A stretch of 64,000 nt of DNA from Absidia repens (Eukaryota > Mucoromycota > Mucoromycetes > Mucorales > Cunninghamellaceae), in the NCBI GenBank assembly GCA_002105175.1, contig MCGE01000030.1, positions 310,001 to 374,000 of the forward strand, read 5' to 3'. The notes below the pieces were generated by a model that worked only from the letters and a program-made list of their open reading frames with translations, had not been told where the DNA came from and searched no databases. Position numbers and translations under genes: made by a program. Positions 37,387-49,495 of the stretch are shown one piece after another; within the stretch, counting starts at the first letter, position 1; each line of letters begins with the position of its first letter.

Positions 37387-39765
37387 TCATTGTGTATCTT
37401 GTTCATTTCCAGCATTGTCTTGTTCTTCCAACCATGAAGGGGGGTCCTCAAAGAGCAGCAAATCGTCCAAATCCGCAAGGTCTTCCTTCTTGCCGCCATG
37501 TTTGATATAGATCCACACAAAGCAAGAAATCAATGAATGGACACCAAGCAAATAACCAAGATCAGGGCCAATCCCATCATCGTTGTCGTCCAATAATCCC
37601 ACACTTTGTGTCTGAGCATAACTGCCACCACCACCTTCATATTTTGATGGAGGGTAAGTAAATTCCTGTCTATAAGATATCCATTCGTGTTTTGTGACCG
37701 ATTTCGCAAAATCAATCAATCGTACATCAATGCGTCGTTTTCTTCGTTTGTCGACCAGCACGTCCTCTTGATCAGCATCACCTTTATCCTTGGTGTTGTC
37801 TGCGGCATCATAAATAATCAATAAAGACGAGGCATAAAATCGGAACGAGTCCATGGTTTGTATAATCCGATAAATAAGTACCAATTTCCGAATAAGCGCT
37901 GGTAAATGGATGATATGGCAGCCGTGTCCATTATCAAAATAACGCACCAATGAGTCTCTGAATCCATGTTGAGTCAATGATCGCCCCTTGTATTTATCTT
38001 CGAATAAAAACTGTCCGTCATTCACGTTGTACACTTGCATTCCAGAGATCCGCACACCCAGTCGCAGACTTGTTGATCGTTCGCATTTCTTGGTTTGGCT
38101 GAGCATCTTTGTACTGTTACTGTACACACCATGCTATCAGTAATAACAATAGTAATAATCAAAGATGGGGAATATGAGTAAAGTGTTTGTGTCTGTATGA
38201 TGGATTGTGTGTGATGTGACAGTTTTACTTACTTGACGAGTTCCCATTTTCAGATCCAATACGCAAGGGTATTTGATTTCGTCAGTCAGGTCTTCGATCA
38301 AAATGAATTGCTGCGTATCGTCGACACTCACTTTTTCTAGATCCCGTTGATACATCTGCACAGACCATGGGTTTGTTGGTTCCTTCCGCGGTCGCCAGCT
38401 CGCTGATTCCGATGTCGTCGTGATTGCCTCTCTACCTTGTTGTTGTTGATCCGTCTGTTGTGATTGTTGATGGGCTGATGGTGAGGATGGTGACGATGAT
38501 ATATATGATGTTGATGCTGATGCTGGTGTCGCAGTTGAGGTTGATATGCTGGATTCTATGTATGTTGGTGATAAACAAGTTGGCGATAATGAGAGATCGG
38601 AAGGTGATGATGTCAGGTTGGGTATAGGAGGTTGGCTAGGCATTGATGGAGGTCGAATGTGTGGATTGTGGAGTTTTGTTTCCCGCATACGAGGTGTCTG
38701 AGGTGCTGATGTGGTCGAGTCAATCAAGGAAGGTCGCCTGGGGTGGACAGTAACTTGCAGGGCATTCATGTGATCACCTGAGAAATCATCATTCTTCACG
38801 TTGCTGCTGGTGTCGTTGTTCACTGGACCTTGATCATTGTCAGCTGAATCCACACGTGACTCCATCATTGACAAAGTTGCGGGTACTAGATCATTGTGAT
38901 TTGTTGTGCTTGACGAGGTATTGGACAAAATGCTGTGGATTGGATCATGGGAAGAGTGTTCACTGTTTCTTGCGGATGCTACTGCTTCAGAAGAATCCGT
39001 TAATTGCTGACGACGGAAATCCAAGACACTACGAGATGTTTGCAAAATCGACTTTTTCATAGGATCACGGGGTTGACCATCATTATCGCCACACGAGTTG
39101 CCATTTTTGTTGTTGTCACCGTTGTCAATTTGATCCGCAGAGATGTCATCTAGTTGTCGTTGTCGCATGCCACGTTGCCAGTCTTGCACTTGTTGAAGTC
39201 GTTCTTGTAATGCATCCGGTGAGAAAACTTCACGAAGTACCTGTTCCTTGAATGTCATTGGAGATCGTGAAGGTGGTGCACAGTGTTTGGCGGGAGAGTC
39301 ACCACGGTCTGTAGTACAGGAGCTGCCGGGAGTTTTGTTGAGGTTGCTTGAGGAGGAATATCGACGTTGTTGTTGATGCTGCTTTCGTCGTTGCTTCGAT
39401 CTTTGGCTTGGAGTTGATGAGTGAAGGTACTTTTTCCAGTTGGCTAATAAATGCTGGTTTTCGGCTAAAACCACTTCCGGCAACATTGGTTGGGCGTTAA
39501 AAGATCGGTAAGTGACATTGACTACACCCAAGTACTGAGAAGTAAAAGGTAACAAAGGCGCATGATGGTGTTCCAGATATTCATAAAATTCTTGTTCTTT
39601 GTGAGACATTGGTTTGCAGATGGCACGTTTACTGAATCGGAAGAAGCTGCAGTGTCCGCCAACTTGATTTTGAAATGGAAGGAGTGGTAAAGATCTTGTC
39701 AATAAAGTGGAGGGATCGGATTGATCATAAGCAAGAGTAGTAAAATCGTCGTTTATTTGTGGCAT
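37387..39765 (-). CDS. Inositol hexakisphosphate kinase (Kcs1/IP6K type)
   Basis: Two exons (39765-38233, 38133-37387) give 759 residues. Kcs1-type enzymes add a pyrophosphate to IP6 or IP5, producing 5-PP-IP signals for phosphate and stress responses. The N-terminus holds an aligned family segment (PFQNQVGGHCSFFRFS, CKPMSHKEQEFYEYL, LLPFTSQYLGVV). A long S/T/Q-rich insert (about 150-470) follows. The catalytic core starts with IEDLTDEIKYPCVLDLKMG, containing the PxxxDxKxG inositol-binding motif near residues 495-510. LRLGVRISGMQVYN, DKYKGRSLT, FYASSLLIIYD and VRLIDFAKS (metal-binding IDF) come next. The C-terminus ends in DNDDGIGPDLGYLLGVHSLI, the conserved GxDxGYLxGLxxL helix of the family. 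The single intron lies directly after the KMGTRQ codons. TTACTGTACAGT lies about 155 bp upstream of the start. Confidence 0.93.
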
Positions 39766-40024
39766 ACTGACATTGATAATGATGTAAGACAAAGTAAAAA
39801 AGGATAAATGATCAAAGGAAGAAGAAAGGAGACATAAAAAAAACAGACAAAAGAAAACAACCACCCAAATCAAAATATGGAGAAAAAATGTCGGAATATA
39901 AAAACTACCCAGTGACAGTAGTTACTGTACAGTTTATTTGTAATGCATCCCCACCAAAATAATAAAAAAGCGACGTTGATAATACATAATAAAACTATAG
40001 ACTGTATATACTAAACCAAAGTTA

Positions 40025-41437
40025 TCAGAAGAGTACCACGGCAGGTACATAGCCGTTCTTCATCACTTCCATCACAATGCCTTCACTATATCCAGTCAAG
40101 TAAGTCGAACCAAAAGGATTTTGTTCATTGGGTCCACGTGTGAGGATCACTGGTTTTTGCTGTTCTAGTTGTGTCTCGTCATTCACCTTTGTTGTAATCT
40201 GATTGCTGGATTTCCACGGAATTCGGTTTTGCATGGTAGTAATCTAACCCAAATTTCCGTAAAATAAGGCAAGTGAATAAAACTCATTAATGATTGGTTA
40301 ACATTACTATTATTACCTTCATGTCAGCAGTGATGATATGAGTAGGAACACCATCTTCAGCTGGATCCGATTCAACATCCACCAATAGTTTGTTGGGATT
40401 TTGTCGAGTTTCTACCAAATCCTTCGGGAATACCAATTTAAAGGGACATCGTTTATATCTAGAATAGTATGATTAATTTTATCCTTTTTTTTTTTTTTCA
40501 TAAAAGTATTTTCGCTTGCCTTTGGAAATCATAATGCCCAGGTATATTTCCGTGTAATATAATCTTTTTACACACATGATTAGTACCATCCACCAAAATA
40601 TCCAGACCAAGATGAAAGTAATTCAAAAAGTAATCAGTCGCAGTATTGACAGAAGAGAGATCTATATACAAGAACAGTCAGTAAAGAATATTTGAGATGT
40701 CATCTGATTCCATTATTACCTCTTTCATCATCACCACCATTATTAGCCCACGCAGCCGACGGATCAGTCTTTCCGCTTTTGTTTGATAATCCACCATCGT
40801 CTGCCACTGAATGGATCTTCATTTTATCCTCTTCTTTGTAAAATACACGAGAAGGTTTACCCAAATCCGCTAAAATGTCTTGCACAGGTGTAATTCGCAA
40901 TAGAATTTCGACTTCCTGGTGGGGTGTTGCTGACTCATGATTCAAAGCATCGTCGGTATCGTTGTCCTGATATGTTGTTATAGATGAATCCGCTGTAGCT
41001 GTTGATGATGGATTTGTTGTAGTAGTAGTATTAGTTGTGGTAGCTTCTGAGGTTGTATGCTGACGATGATGATGATGAGATGTTGATCCGCTGGATGGCG
41101 CTGATGATGATGGGAAATAAAGCTTGATACCATAGGATACCTTGATATATATTATATAGAAAACGGATAAAGGAAAATAACTGATGAGAAATTCAGATAG
41201 AAAATTTGGCTGTCCTCTATTTACTTTCATTTTACCTTTGCAATTACCACTTCAAGTTCCCGTCTTCCTAATTTCCCGTATTTTGTTGATTTGCCTCCAT
41301 TGATTTCTGCCAGTATCTTCGAAGTTGGAGGAGGAGCCACGGTTTCCCAATTAGAACAATGACTGTGGAATATATAGACTTTGGATGCAATAGGGGTAGT
41401 GCCATCAGGGAACTCAAGTGGCAGCTCTTTACATATG

Positions 41438-41468
<31 letters not shown>

Positions 41469-42346
41469 GGGGGGGGGTTGAGTATATATTTGTTACTGGT
41501 ATTCGATGTAATATTTACCTGAAGAGTTGGTGTATAAATGATTGTATTTTTGAGGAATAGGGAATGTAAAAGAGAGGCCCTAAAGTAAATAAGAGATTGG
41601 TCAGGCAGGAATTCGGACATTGGTTGTTGTACTTACCGGGTAGTTGAGGGTATAGAGGTTTTGTTCAGGCTTGAATTCACCAAGGTAAGTAGGTCTAATC
41701 AATATATCATATAAGGGTTATTAGAATATATTATACGGATTTTAATCACACCACAGGATAAGTATTTACCCAAATGATTTGTAAATCAAAAGGAAAGTAG
41801 GTATAGTTCGACTAGAGCTAAATAATGAACGGAAGTGGTTATTATATGTCATATAGGTGCAATTTCCTTCCTTACCTGACATCACTGTTCTGATAAACTA
41901 GCTTCACTTTCGCAGGATCAAAACATTCAATAGTCTTCAAGCGTTGAAGAGAACCACCGAACCAAAGATTGATACCATTTTTGGGAAGAGATACAATAAA
42001 AGCATTCTGTAAAGGTTCCTATCAAGTGAGATATAAAGTCAATCAGGTCAGTTTTTGTTTTTACACACGCAAGTCCCACACCAACCCATATGCCACTTGT
42101 ATTTACTTGTTGGCTATACTTCAAATCGACAGATGGGAAAAACATCGGTCTTTCTCGAAGAAATTGAATGATATCCCATAAAGATGACCCTATACAAAGG
42201 ATGATATTTATCAGTTAACAAATGCTTTGTGGGAGGGATTTTATGTTCAATTTACCTAGGCGGAAAGGACCCAAGTTTTTACCAGGATTGATAACAAGTT
42301 CAATACGTTTCGTGCGTTTGGTGAGGTCATTCATGGCTGCGGTCAT
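40025..42346 (-). CDS. PHAF1 / UPF0183 family protein
   Basis: Eleven exons: 42346-42256, 42189-42107, 42018-41876, 41817-41770, 41694-41637, 41579-41519, 41426-41236, 41140-40720, 40661-40520, 40458-40317, 40243-40025. They give 532 residues. PHAF1 (human C16orf70) acts with BCAS3 at phagophore and PI3P membranes in autophagy; a fungal role is inferred. Family landmarks are ELVINPGKNLGPFRLG, VDLKYSQQ, LPKNGINLWFGGSLQRLKTIE, KVKLVYQNSDV, LGKPSRVFYKEEDKMKIHS, DYFLNYFHLGLDILVDG, ILHGNIPGHYDF and NPFGSTYLTGYSEGIVMEV. An S/T/H-rich insert (about 235-310) is absent from the animal protein. The intron between exons 9 and 10 has a GC donor (CAAAG|GCAAGC) instead of GT. A poly-T tract on the coding strand (A27 at 41439-41465 on +) forms the polypyrimidine stretch before exon 7. 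Confidence 0.92.
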
Positions 42347-42815
42347 GTTTATTTTTTGTGTTGGGGGAAATGAAAAAGAAAAAGAGAAAGTTCCTGCGAC
42401 CCCACCCTAAATTCATTCTATAGCAGTTTTTAAAATGCCGACCTTTTGATTTCCGACTAATCCTCGATTGAAGAATCACATTGGCATGATTACCGTATGC
42501 AGAATCACACTGTCTCTATCTTTTTCTTTAAAAAAAAACAACAAAGTCCGTTTCTTGCCTGGTCGAATCATGTACTTGATTAACGGTCAGTTAGATCAGT
42601 ACTGTGACTCAGCTACGAAGCACGATAGACCAGAAATCTATTAAAAGATAGGAATGACCTGAAATTAGTCTTCTGGCTGGGGAACTTGAGGGATTCCAAA
42701 AAAAAATTTCAGCGGCTGGGATTGAAAATATTTGATGAGAAGGGTGGAAAAAAAAAACACCAAACTTCTTTCTCTTCTTCACACTTACCAAATCGTCAGT
42801 CCTCAGCTCAACGAC
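42347..42815. promoter_or_regulatory. Divergent promoter, PHAF1 / METTL18 homologues
   Basis: These 469 bp separate the two starts. An imperfect AGTACTGTGACT lies at 42598-42609, related to the TACTGTACAGT motif seen upstream of other genes. Short A runs are present; no further element was recognised. Confidence 0.4.
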
Positions 42816-43658
42816 ATGGCATTTAAATTCAACTTCACTGTAAAGTATTTACTGAGTGTATACTACGTAATATAGTATGATACTAATTTTTTGCTCTATA
42901 GGTGGATGAACTCGATCTCGACGAAGCGGATAATCAACCCCAAAGTCTGGAAACCTCCCTGAACGATCTCTCGTTAACAGAAGCCGATTTAAACAAAGTC
43001 CCTTGTCAGTCTTACGATGTATCGGTAATAAATGCAAATAGGCTAATTATTAATATGCGAACTTCATAACTGAATCGATCAATGATTACTTTTGAATAGA
43101 ACTCACCTTTACCACGAGTGATTCAGGCAGATATTCTCAACATCCCGAATGTCGACGTTCCTATCTTCAAGCGTACTTTGGCTGATGTGAAGTTCCAAAT
43201 GGCTGAACAAGACACTTTACTGGATTCAACAGAACAACAGCAGATTACTGGTGAGGATGGTCAAAACGTATTGGATATGCTCGATTTGACAGGCAACAGT
43301 GATTTGGTACGTGGTGTGTATGAAGGTGGATTCAAGACGTGGGAATGCTCAATAGATTTGGTCCAATGGCTTTCTAGTTTGCCTGATGAAGCCATTCAAG
43401 GAAAACGCATCTTGGAAATTGGATGTGGCTCTGCTTTACCATCGCTGTACTTGCTTGCTCGACACGAAGAAAACATTGTGGATGTACAAGATTATAACGA
43501 TCAAGTCATTCGATTGATTACTTTGCCAAATATCTTACTCAATACCGTCCTCTCTCCCCAAGAGCCTACAGCTGCTTTGGCAAATGGTGATCAAATAGAC
43601 GTATCCTCTGACGATGATGACAACATTGGCAACGATCCTACGGAAGAGAAGAATGGAA

Positions 43659-43689
<31 letters not shown>

Positions 43690-44214
43690 AGAAGAAAAGG
43701 ATCAAGTCATGGAAGACCCTGTGACATGTGATGCGGAAGCCGAACTACCCTCTGACAAGCTACCGAAAATGTTACAACAAGTACAACAACGCACCGAGGC
43801 ATTTGTGGGTGACTGGGAAGGTTTACCAACACAATTGACGAAAAAATACGATATGTTGATCACTTCGGAAACCATTTATGCTGAACATTCTCTTCCTGAT
43901 TTGATTCGTGTATTCCAAAAAGCACTTGTGAAACCAAATGGCATCGGGTAATAACAATGGCACTTACATCATGAGAAAGGGACAAAAGCAAAAGAAATGG
44001 AATTATAGTGATACCCCTTTTTATTTTTATTTTCATCATTAGGTACGTAGCAGCAAAAACAGTATACTTTGGCGTTGGTGGTGGGATTTTGCCCTTCTGT
44101 GAATTAGTGAACAAAGCAACAGATGAAGACGGGGACAAATTCAAGGTTGAAAAGGTGTTTGAAAGCGATAGCACTGTCAAGAGGGAAATACTGAAGGTAT
44201 CGTGGGCTCTTTAA
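42816..44214 (+). CDS. METTL18/Hpm1-type protein-histidine methyltransferase
   Basis: Exons 42816-42839, 42902-43024, 43100-43947 and 44043-44214 give 388 residues. The family (yeast Hpm1, human METTL18) methylates a histidine of ribosomal protein uL3/Rpl3. SAM-binding motif I is GKRILEIGCGSALPSLYLL, preceded by the family-typical VYEGGFKTWECSIDLVQWL. The post-motif QDYNDQVIRLITLPNILLN follows. The C-terminal signature is YDMLITSETIY...LPDLIRVFQKAL...YVAAKTVYFGVGGG, the last part being diagnostic. Between the halves sits an acidic insertion with nine consecutive Asp followed by three Glu. An alternative donor three codons earlier in exon 2 would remove only Val-Ser. AATAAAAC near 44311 is the probable poly(A) signal, just inside the 3' end region of the convergent neighbour. 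Confidence 0.93.
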
Positions 44215-44410
44215 TCTTGATTAGTTTAGAATATTTAGACATACACACGTCTTATACTTTTATTTTTGTATTCATATTTTATATTCATTCATTACAAAAC
44301 ATTATGAAATAAAACAGCATATTTTTTACATATATATCTATATCTATATATATATAGCAATCGATACAATGGGTTGAATGTGGGGGAAGAAAAATAGAAT
44401 TATCATAGCA

Positions 44411-45435
44411 TCACAAGTGAGACAATGTGGTAGGACCATTTGTATTATAGTGTGCATATGAGGTATCATCGTAGAGTTCGACTTTTTCTGATGGTGCATG
44501 GCTTTGTTGATGATAGTAGTAGGATGGATCAGGATGTTGTTGTTGGAATTGTGGTGAAGAAGGGGGTGATGAATAAGAAGACGCATACATGATGGGCGCA
44601 TGTTGAATTTTGATTTGAGTATCATCATGGGTTTTCGTATGCTGATAATGGGGATGATGAACAGCATGAGGATAATGAGGATGCGAAAGATGCTGATCAA
44701 CAGGTTCAGGAATGTATCTTCCCCAATGTGGTTCTTTCACATGACCATGCATACCAAATTTTTTATTTATTTTGGTATCATCAGAGGTACCATTGGTGGT
44801 TGATTCCTCTGATGAAGGGTCGTAGGGACGTGTATACATGGCGGCTACTAACAAAAATAGCCAAAAAAGGCATATAATAGCAACTCCAATCCATGTGGCA
44901 TCACTTAATAGACAGCGTTGGTATAATAATGGGTGATGCTGATCTACAGTGGGGGAATCCAGTTGGTGACAAAACCGTATCAAATCAGTAATTAGAGGTC
45001 GTTTAATTTCCACAATTCCATTTGTCCACGGTTCATTAGTGACAAATAGGACGGCAGTGAGAATAGACGTAAATAGGGGTAGAATGTTGAACACCGCTAA
45101 AATTTTATCACCCCGTAATTGTCGCGCTCTTTTAAAACAAAATGCGTGCATGATGATTGCAAAACTGCTTGTCACTGAAAGTCCCAATACCACCCACCAA
45201 GAAAAATACTAATATAAAATTATCGCCGTCAATATCACTAGGATTCAGTGAATCTCTATATATGTGTATATTTATATACCTGCCAGTGACCCATTTGAAC
45301 CCAATTTGGAATTGAAGCCTGCTCTTGATAGATCGTCAAAAGCAAAGATTGAGCCAAATGACAACCTAGCCCGATCAAACTAAGAAGAAATACCATCCAT
45401 CGTAAAAAATTAATTGCATATAAACTTTTCATCAT
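44411..45435 (-). CDS. Four-transmembrane (MARVEL-like) protein with His-rich tail
   Basis: Two exons (45435-45280, 45208-44411) give 317 residues. Four hydrophobic helices are seen: around residues 8-40 (FLRWMVFLLSLIGLGC), 54-76 (WWVVLGLSVTSSFAII), 85-110 (VFNILPLFTSILTAVLFV) and 155-178 (WIGVAIICLFWLFLLVAAMY). A soluble tail rich in H, P, Y and Q follows (HPHYPHAVHHPHYQH). The topology resembles MARVEL-type or eisosome-associated tetraspan proteins of fungi, but no diagnostic motif was recognised, so function is unassigned. The gene converges on the METTL18 homologue with 196 bp between stop codons. Upstream are CTGTACAGTACAG (45542-45554) and an A52 run (45667-45718). Confidence 0.7.
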
Positions 45436-45664
45436 AGTGGTAGAGATCACCTGGAATGAGTAAAAAGAAGATAAAAAGGCAAAATGAAAATCAAATAAAA
45501 TAAAAAGTGAGAAAGAGAAGACAAAGACGAAGAAAGGGGTGCTGTACAGTACAGTATGAGGAAAATGGAAAATAGAGAATCTCCGATCGCGCATGAATCA
45601 GTATGATATGTAGACCATCCATCACTATTATCCTCAGATGGATGTTCTCAGGGGATTAGCATAG

Positions 45665-45721
<57 letters not shown>

Positions 45722-45980
45722 ACACAGAGGAGATTATTCAGTTTTAAACAAAAAATACTATCAAAATGGAAGTTATCATCATACGTTTTTTATTGAGTCG
45801 CAATGCAAATAAATAAATAAATAAAAAACACAAAAGCAAATTAAATAGAATATATATACAATTGAATACATTTTATTACAAATTCACAAAAAACAAAAAT
45901 TAAGAGTAAATAAGGAATATATAAACTATATGCTACAGCTAATATACAAAGGTAAAAGGATAATATAATATTGTATTATA
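45436..45980. other. Promoter region with A52 tract
   Basis: An uninterrupted A52 run at 45667-45718, the longest homopolymer in the window, lies about 230 bp upstream of the tetraspan gene. The right part is AT-rich 3' flank of the XPA gene with TTTTATT poly(A)-type signals near 45787 and 45871. Confidence 0.5.
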
Positions 45981-47261
45981 CTAAAATTCCTCGGATTCAA
46001 TGACCATGTTGCATGTCGTACAAACTTGGATAGTATTACCATCTTCGTCTTCTTCAGGATCACCGAATTCATGCCTATGAGGTCCTTCTTGTCGTTGTCG
46101 TTCCCGGCTACTTGTCATTGTCCGTCGTCGTAAATCTATGAATCATATAATATAAAATCAGTAACAGTCTTCTTTCAAACTAATTCACCTTGTTGTTGTC
46201 TTACCCGCCAACTTCTCCTTAAATTTCTTATCCTTCTTCTCCTTTTTTTGCGTTTCCCGTCGTTCATATTCCGCATCCAATCCTTCAGGTCCTCCCCATT
46301 TCTTGAATGCATATTCTTCCACCTACATATATAAGGATGATGATACAAAGTAAGCGAAATCGAGCTAAAGTATACAATCTAATATAATAATATCCCTGCC
46401 TTACCATTTCGCGGACATAGAGCATCATATTGTTCCATGTTGATTTCCTTGGATTTGGTTTCGACCAATGCGGTAACAGTTCCTTGTCTTTTAGTTCCGC
46501 TATGGAATTGATTATCACAAAAAAAAAAAGAAATTAACATCTTACACTCCCTCGCCCCTTTCATGCCTCCCTTCCTACCCCTTCTTTCAATACACACTAA
46601 GTCTAAGTCTTTTGTCTCTTACGATCAGTCAACAAATAATCCTATTCCAAAAATTAACAAAACATGAGCGTTTCTTGTTCTTTTCCTTCCTTCCTAATCC
46701 TTAAGAGTGCTTACTTCTCTAGCCTCCGTTTTGGTGATCAAGCTATACTTGTCTGGGTATTTTTCTTTGCAGGCATGGCATACAGATATATTGAATACTT
46801 GAATAAAGTTGTTGTCAACATCCATAGATTGGCACTCTTTACATTTGGGCATATCAAGAGGATCAAACGATAGAACTATATGTAATAAAAAGGAAGGTCA
46901 AATAGTCAGTCGGTAGTATGTCTATGCCTAACCTATACTTTATCAAGTAATATTTCGAGTACTTACGGTAATTGGGCTCAATCTTGGTAGCTTGATCCTT
47001 GAAACGATTGATTTTTTCTTCTGTAGCTTCATCCACAATGAATCCACCCTTTGTATTCTCCATTGTGCTTAGATCGTATTCATAAAAGCGAGTCCATTTA
47101 GCCTTTTTGTTGTTGCTGTTAGATGTTGCTGTCAATTCATCATCTTGGTTCAAAGCACGTTTGTTTCTTGATGCTAGCTTCTCCAAAGCCTTTTTCTTAT
47201 TTTCTTCAATTTTTTGTCGTTGTTCATCAGTCAATGCCATTGATGTGCTGGTGCTGTTCAT
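45981..47261 (-). CDS. RAD14: XPA/Rad14 nucleotide-excision-repair protein
   Basis: Six exons: 47261-46967, 46875-46715, 46641-46623 (19 nt), 46499-46405, 46322-46205, 46135-45981. They give 280 residues. XPA/Rad14 verifies DNA damage and organises the pre-incision complex with TFIIH, RPA and ERCC1-XPF. The zinc finger CKEC-x17-CHAC matches the human spacing exactly. Around it are YEYDLSTMENTKGGFI, KYSLITKTEAREDYLLTD, ELLPHWSKPNP and [31 protein letters not shown]. A highly basic stretch (KKEKKDKKFKEKL) and a C-terminal HEFGDPEEDEDG...CTTC segment complete the family pattern. The RIRxxR-like basic helix at the N-terminus is present in KIEENKKKALEKLASRNKRAL form. An A24 run (47284-47307) directly precedes the start. 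Confidence 0.95.
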
Positions 47262-47772
47262 GGTTTGGCGAAAAGACACTCACAAAAAAAAAAAAAAAAA
47301 AAAAAAAGGAAAGGGCCGAAAAAATTGACTGTGCCGCCCCGCTTTTGCTGCTGTGCCTCCTTCGGCATTTCAAAACTATTACTTGGCCAATCATACGCCT
47401 TTTACCCAGCATGAACATAAACATTGTTTTACAATCCCATGGCTTTTGAGAAGCATTATTAATAATAGCACGAATCCTTCTAAATTTTAACAGGTAAAAT
47501 TAATATGATCAATATAATAATAGAGATTTATTTGTAATCAAGACGGTTTTTTGTAGAGAAAAACATAGTCATCCTACATAATACTGACTGGGACACCGAT
47601 CAAGCGGAGCAGGAACGTAGTGAATCAAAATGACTGAAAAGTGGCTTAGGTTAAAAATTGCAAGCCAAACTTGCCTTATTTAATTCCACGAAAATTTTTG
47701 ATCACCCTACGCTTCTTTTTTCTTTTTAGATATATATCTCACTAAATATATTATTTATATTGAACAAATAAA
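47262..47772. promoter_or_regulatory. Divergent promoter, RAD14 / GUA1
   Basis: 511 bp lie between divergent starts. The RAD14 side has the A24 run. Near 47621-47650 is GTGAATCAAAATGACTGAAA, a short pair of TGACT/GAATCA-like half sites that could bind a Gcn4-type bZIP factor. This is only a suggestion, based on purine synthesis genes being common Gcn4/Bas1 targets in yeast. Confidence 0.35.
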
Positions 47773-49495
47773 ATGTCAGCTCTTGAACAAGAAAAGGTGA
47801 CCCAAGTCAATGAACTCTTTGATACTGTGCTTATCTTGGACTTTGGTTCCCAATACTCTCATTTGATCACCCGTCGTGTGCGTGAACTTGGCGTGTACTG
47901 TGAACTTTTGCCTTGCACTCAAAAATTGGCTGACCTTCACTTCAAGCCAAAAGGCATTATCTTGTCTGGTTCGCCTTACTCTGTCTATGATAAAGATGCT
48001 CCTCGTGTTGACCCCGCGGTATTTGATGCTGGTGTGCCTATTCTCGGTATTTGTTATGGTCTTCAAGAGATGACAACTTTCATGGGTGGCAAGGTGGATG
48101 CCTGTGACCATCGTGAATATGGCCATGCTGTCTTGTCTGTCAAAAAACATCCCCAATTTCCTTTTGTCGATAAGCTCTTTGCTGGTTTGAACGGTGATAA
48201 CGTGCAAGTTTGGATGAGCCATGGCGATCAGGTCTCTGCTGCTGCTCCTGGGTTTACTGTCATTGCTGAAACGCGTACTGCTCCTTTTGCTGCTGTTGCC
48301 CACGAAGAAAAACCCTTCTTTGGTAAGTAGTGTAACTGATGCCAAAAAAAAAAAAAAATGAATGAACAATACTGATACTGATACACAAAAAAAAAACTAC
48401 GAAAAATTAGGTATCCAATTCCATCCCGAAGTAACGCATACAGTGGACGGCCAAAAACTGTTGAAGAACTTTGTGATCGATATCTGTCAATGCAATGCGT
48501 CTTGGACAATGGAAGAATTTGTAGACAAGGAAATTGAACGTATCCGCGGCGTGGTGGGACCTATCGATCATGTAATTGGTGCTGTCTCAGGTGGTGTTGA
48601 TTCTACCGTGGCTGCTCGTCTCATGCATGAAGCGATTGGTACACGATTCCATGCTGTGCTCGTGGACAATGGTGTGATGCGTTTGAACGAATGTGCCAAT
48701 GTCAAGAAAATGCTCGGTGACAAGATGGGTATAAACATTAAAGTGGCCGACGCTGCAGATCTCTTTTTGGGTCGACTCAAAGGTGTTACTGATCCCGAAC
48801 AAAAACGCAAGATTATTGGCAATACCTTTATCAATGTGTTTGAAGAAGAAGGTGTGCTGATTGAACAAGAATTAGAACGTACGCAATCCCAGGGCAAAAT
48901 CAAGTATTTGTTACAAGGTACATTATATCCTGATGTCATTGAATCCATTTCCTTCAAGGGTCCCAGTGCAACTATCAAAACTCATCACAACGTCGGTGGT
49001 CTTTTGGATGACATGAAACTGAAGTTGATTGAACCTCTCCGTGAATTATTCAAGGATGAAGTCCGTGCGCTTGGTAAAATCTTGGGTTTGGATGATGAAT
49101 TGGTCTGGCGTCACCCCTTCCCTGGTCCAGGTATTGCTATCCGTGTGCTCGGTGAAGTAACCAAGGAACAAGTCGAAATTGCTCGTTTGGCTGATAGCAT
49201 CTACATTGAAGAAATCAAGAAGAATGGCTACTACCGAAATATCTCTCAAGCTTACGCTGCTTTGTTGCCAATCAAGGCTGTTGGTGTGATGGGTGACAAT
49301 CGTACTTACGAACAAGTCATTGCTCTTCGTGCTGTTGAAACCAAGGACTTTATGACTGCTGATATCTTTGCCTCTGCCGAATGGTTTGTATGCTTGAAAC
49401 GTATTAGCTCCCGTATCATCAACGAAGTTAAGGGTGTGAACCGTGTGGTCTACGATATTAGCTCCAAACCTCCTGCCACTATTGAATGGGAATAG
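47773..49495 (+). CDS. GUA1: GMP synthase (glutamine-hydrolysing)
   Basis: Exons 47773-48322 and 48411-49495 give 544 residues. The enzyme converts XMP, glutamine and ATP to GMP in the cytosol, the last step of guanylate synthesis. The class I glutamine amidotransferase domain has Cys94 in GICYGLQ and His188/Glu190 in GIQFHPEV. The ATP pyrophosphatase P-loop is SGGVDST. The dimerisation and XMP-binding C-terminus includes [20 protein letters not shown] and the terminal KPPATIEWE, the invariant family ending. The intron falls between FFG and IQFHPE. Codon use in this gene is the most biased in the window (mostly pyrimidine-ending codons), fitting high expression. AATAAAAC near 49697 is the likely poly(A) signal. 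Confidence 0.98.

Noticed and set aside
47776..48978. Long antisense frames (up to 197 codons) across GUA1
   Set aside because: Opposite the strongly conserved GMP synthase frame; caused by biased codon use, not by a second gene.
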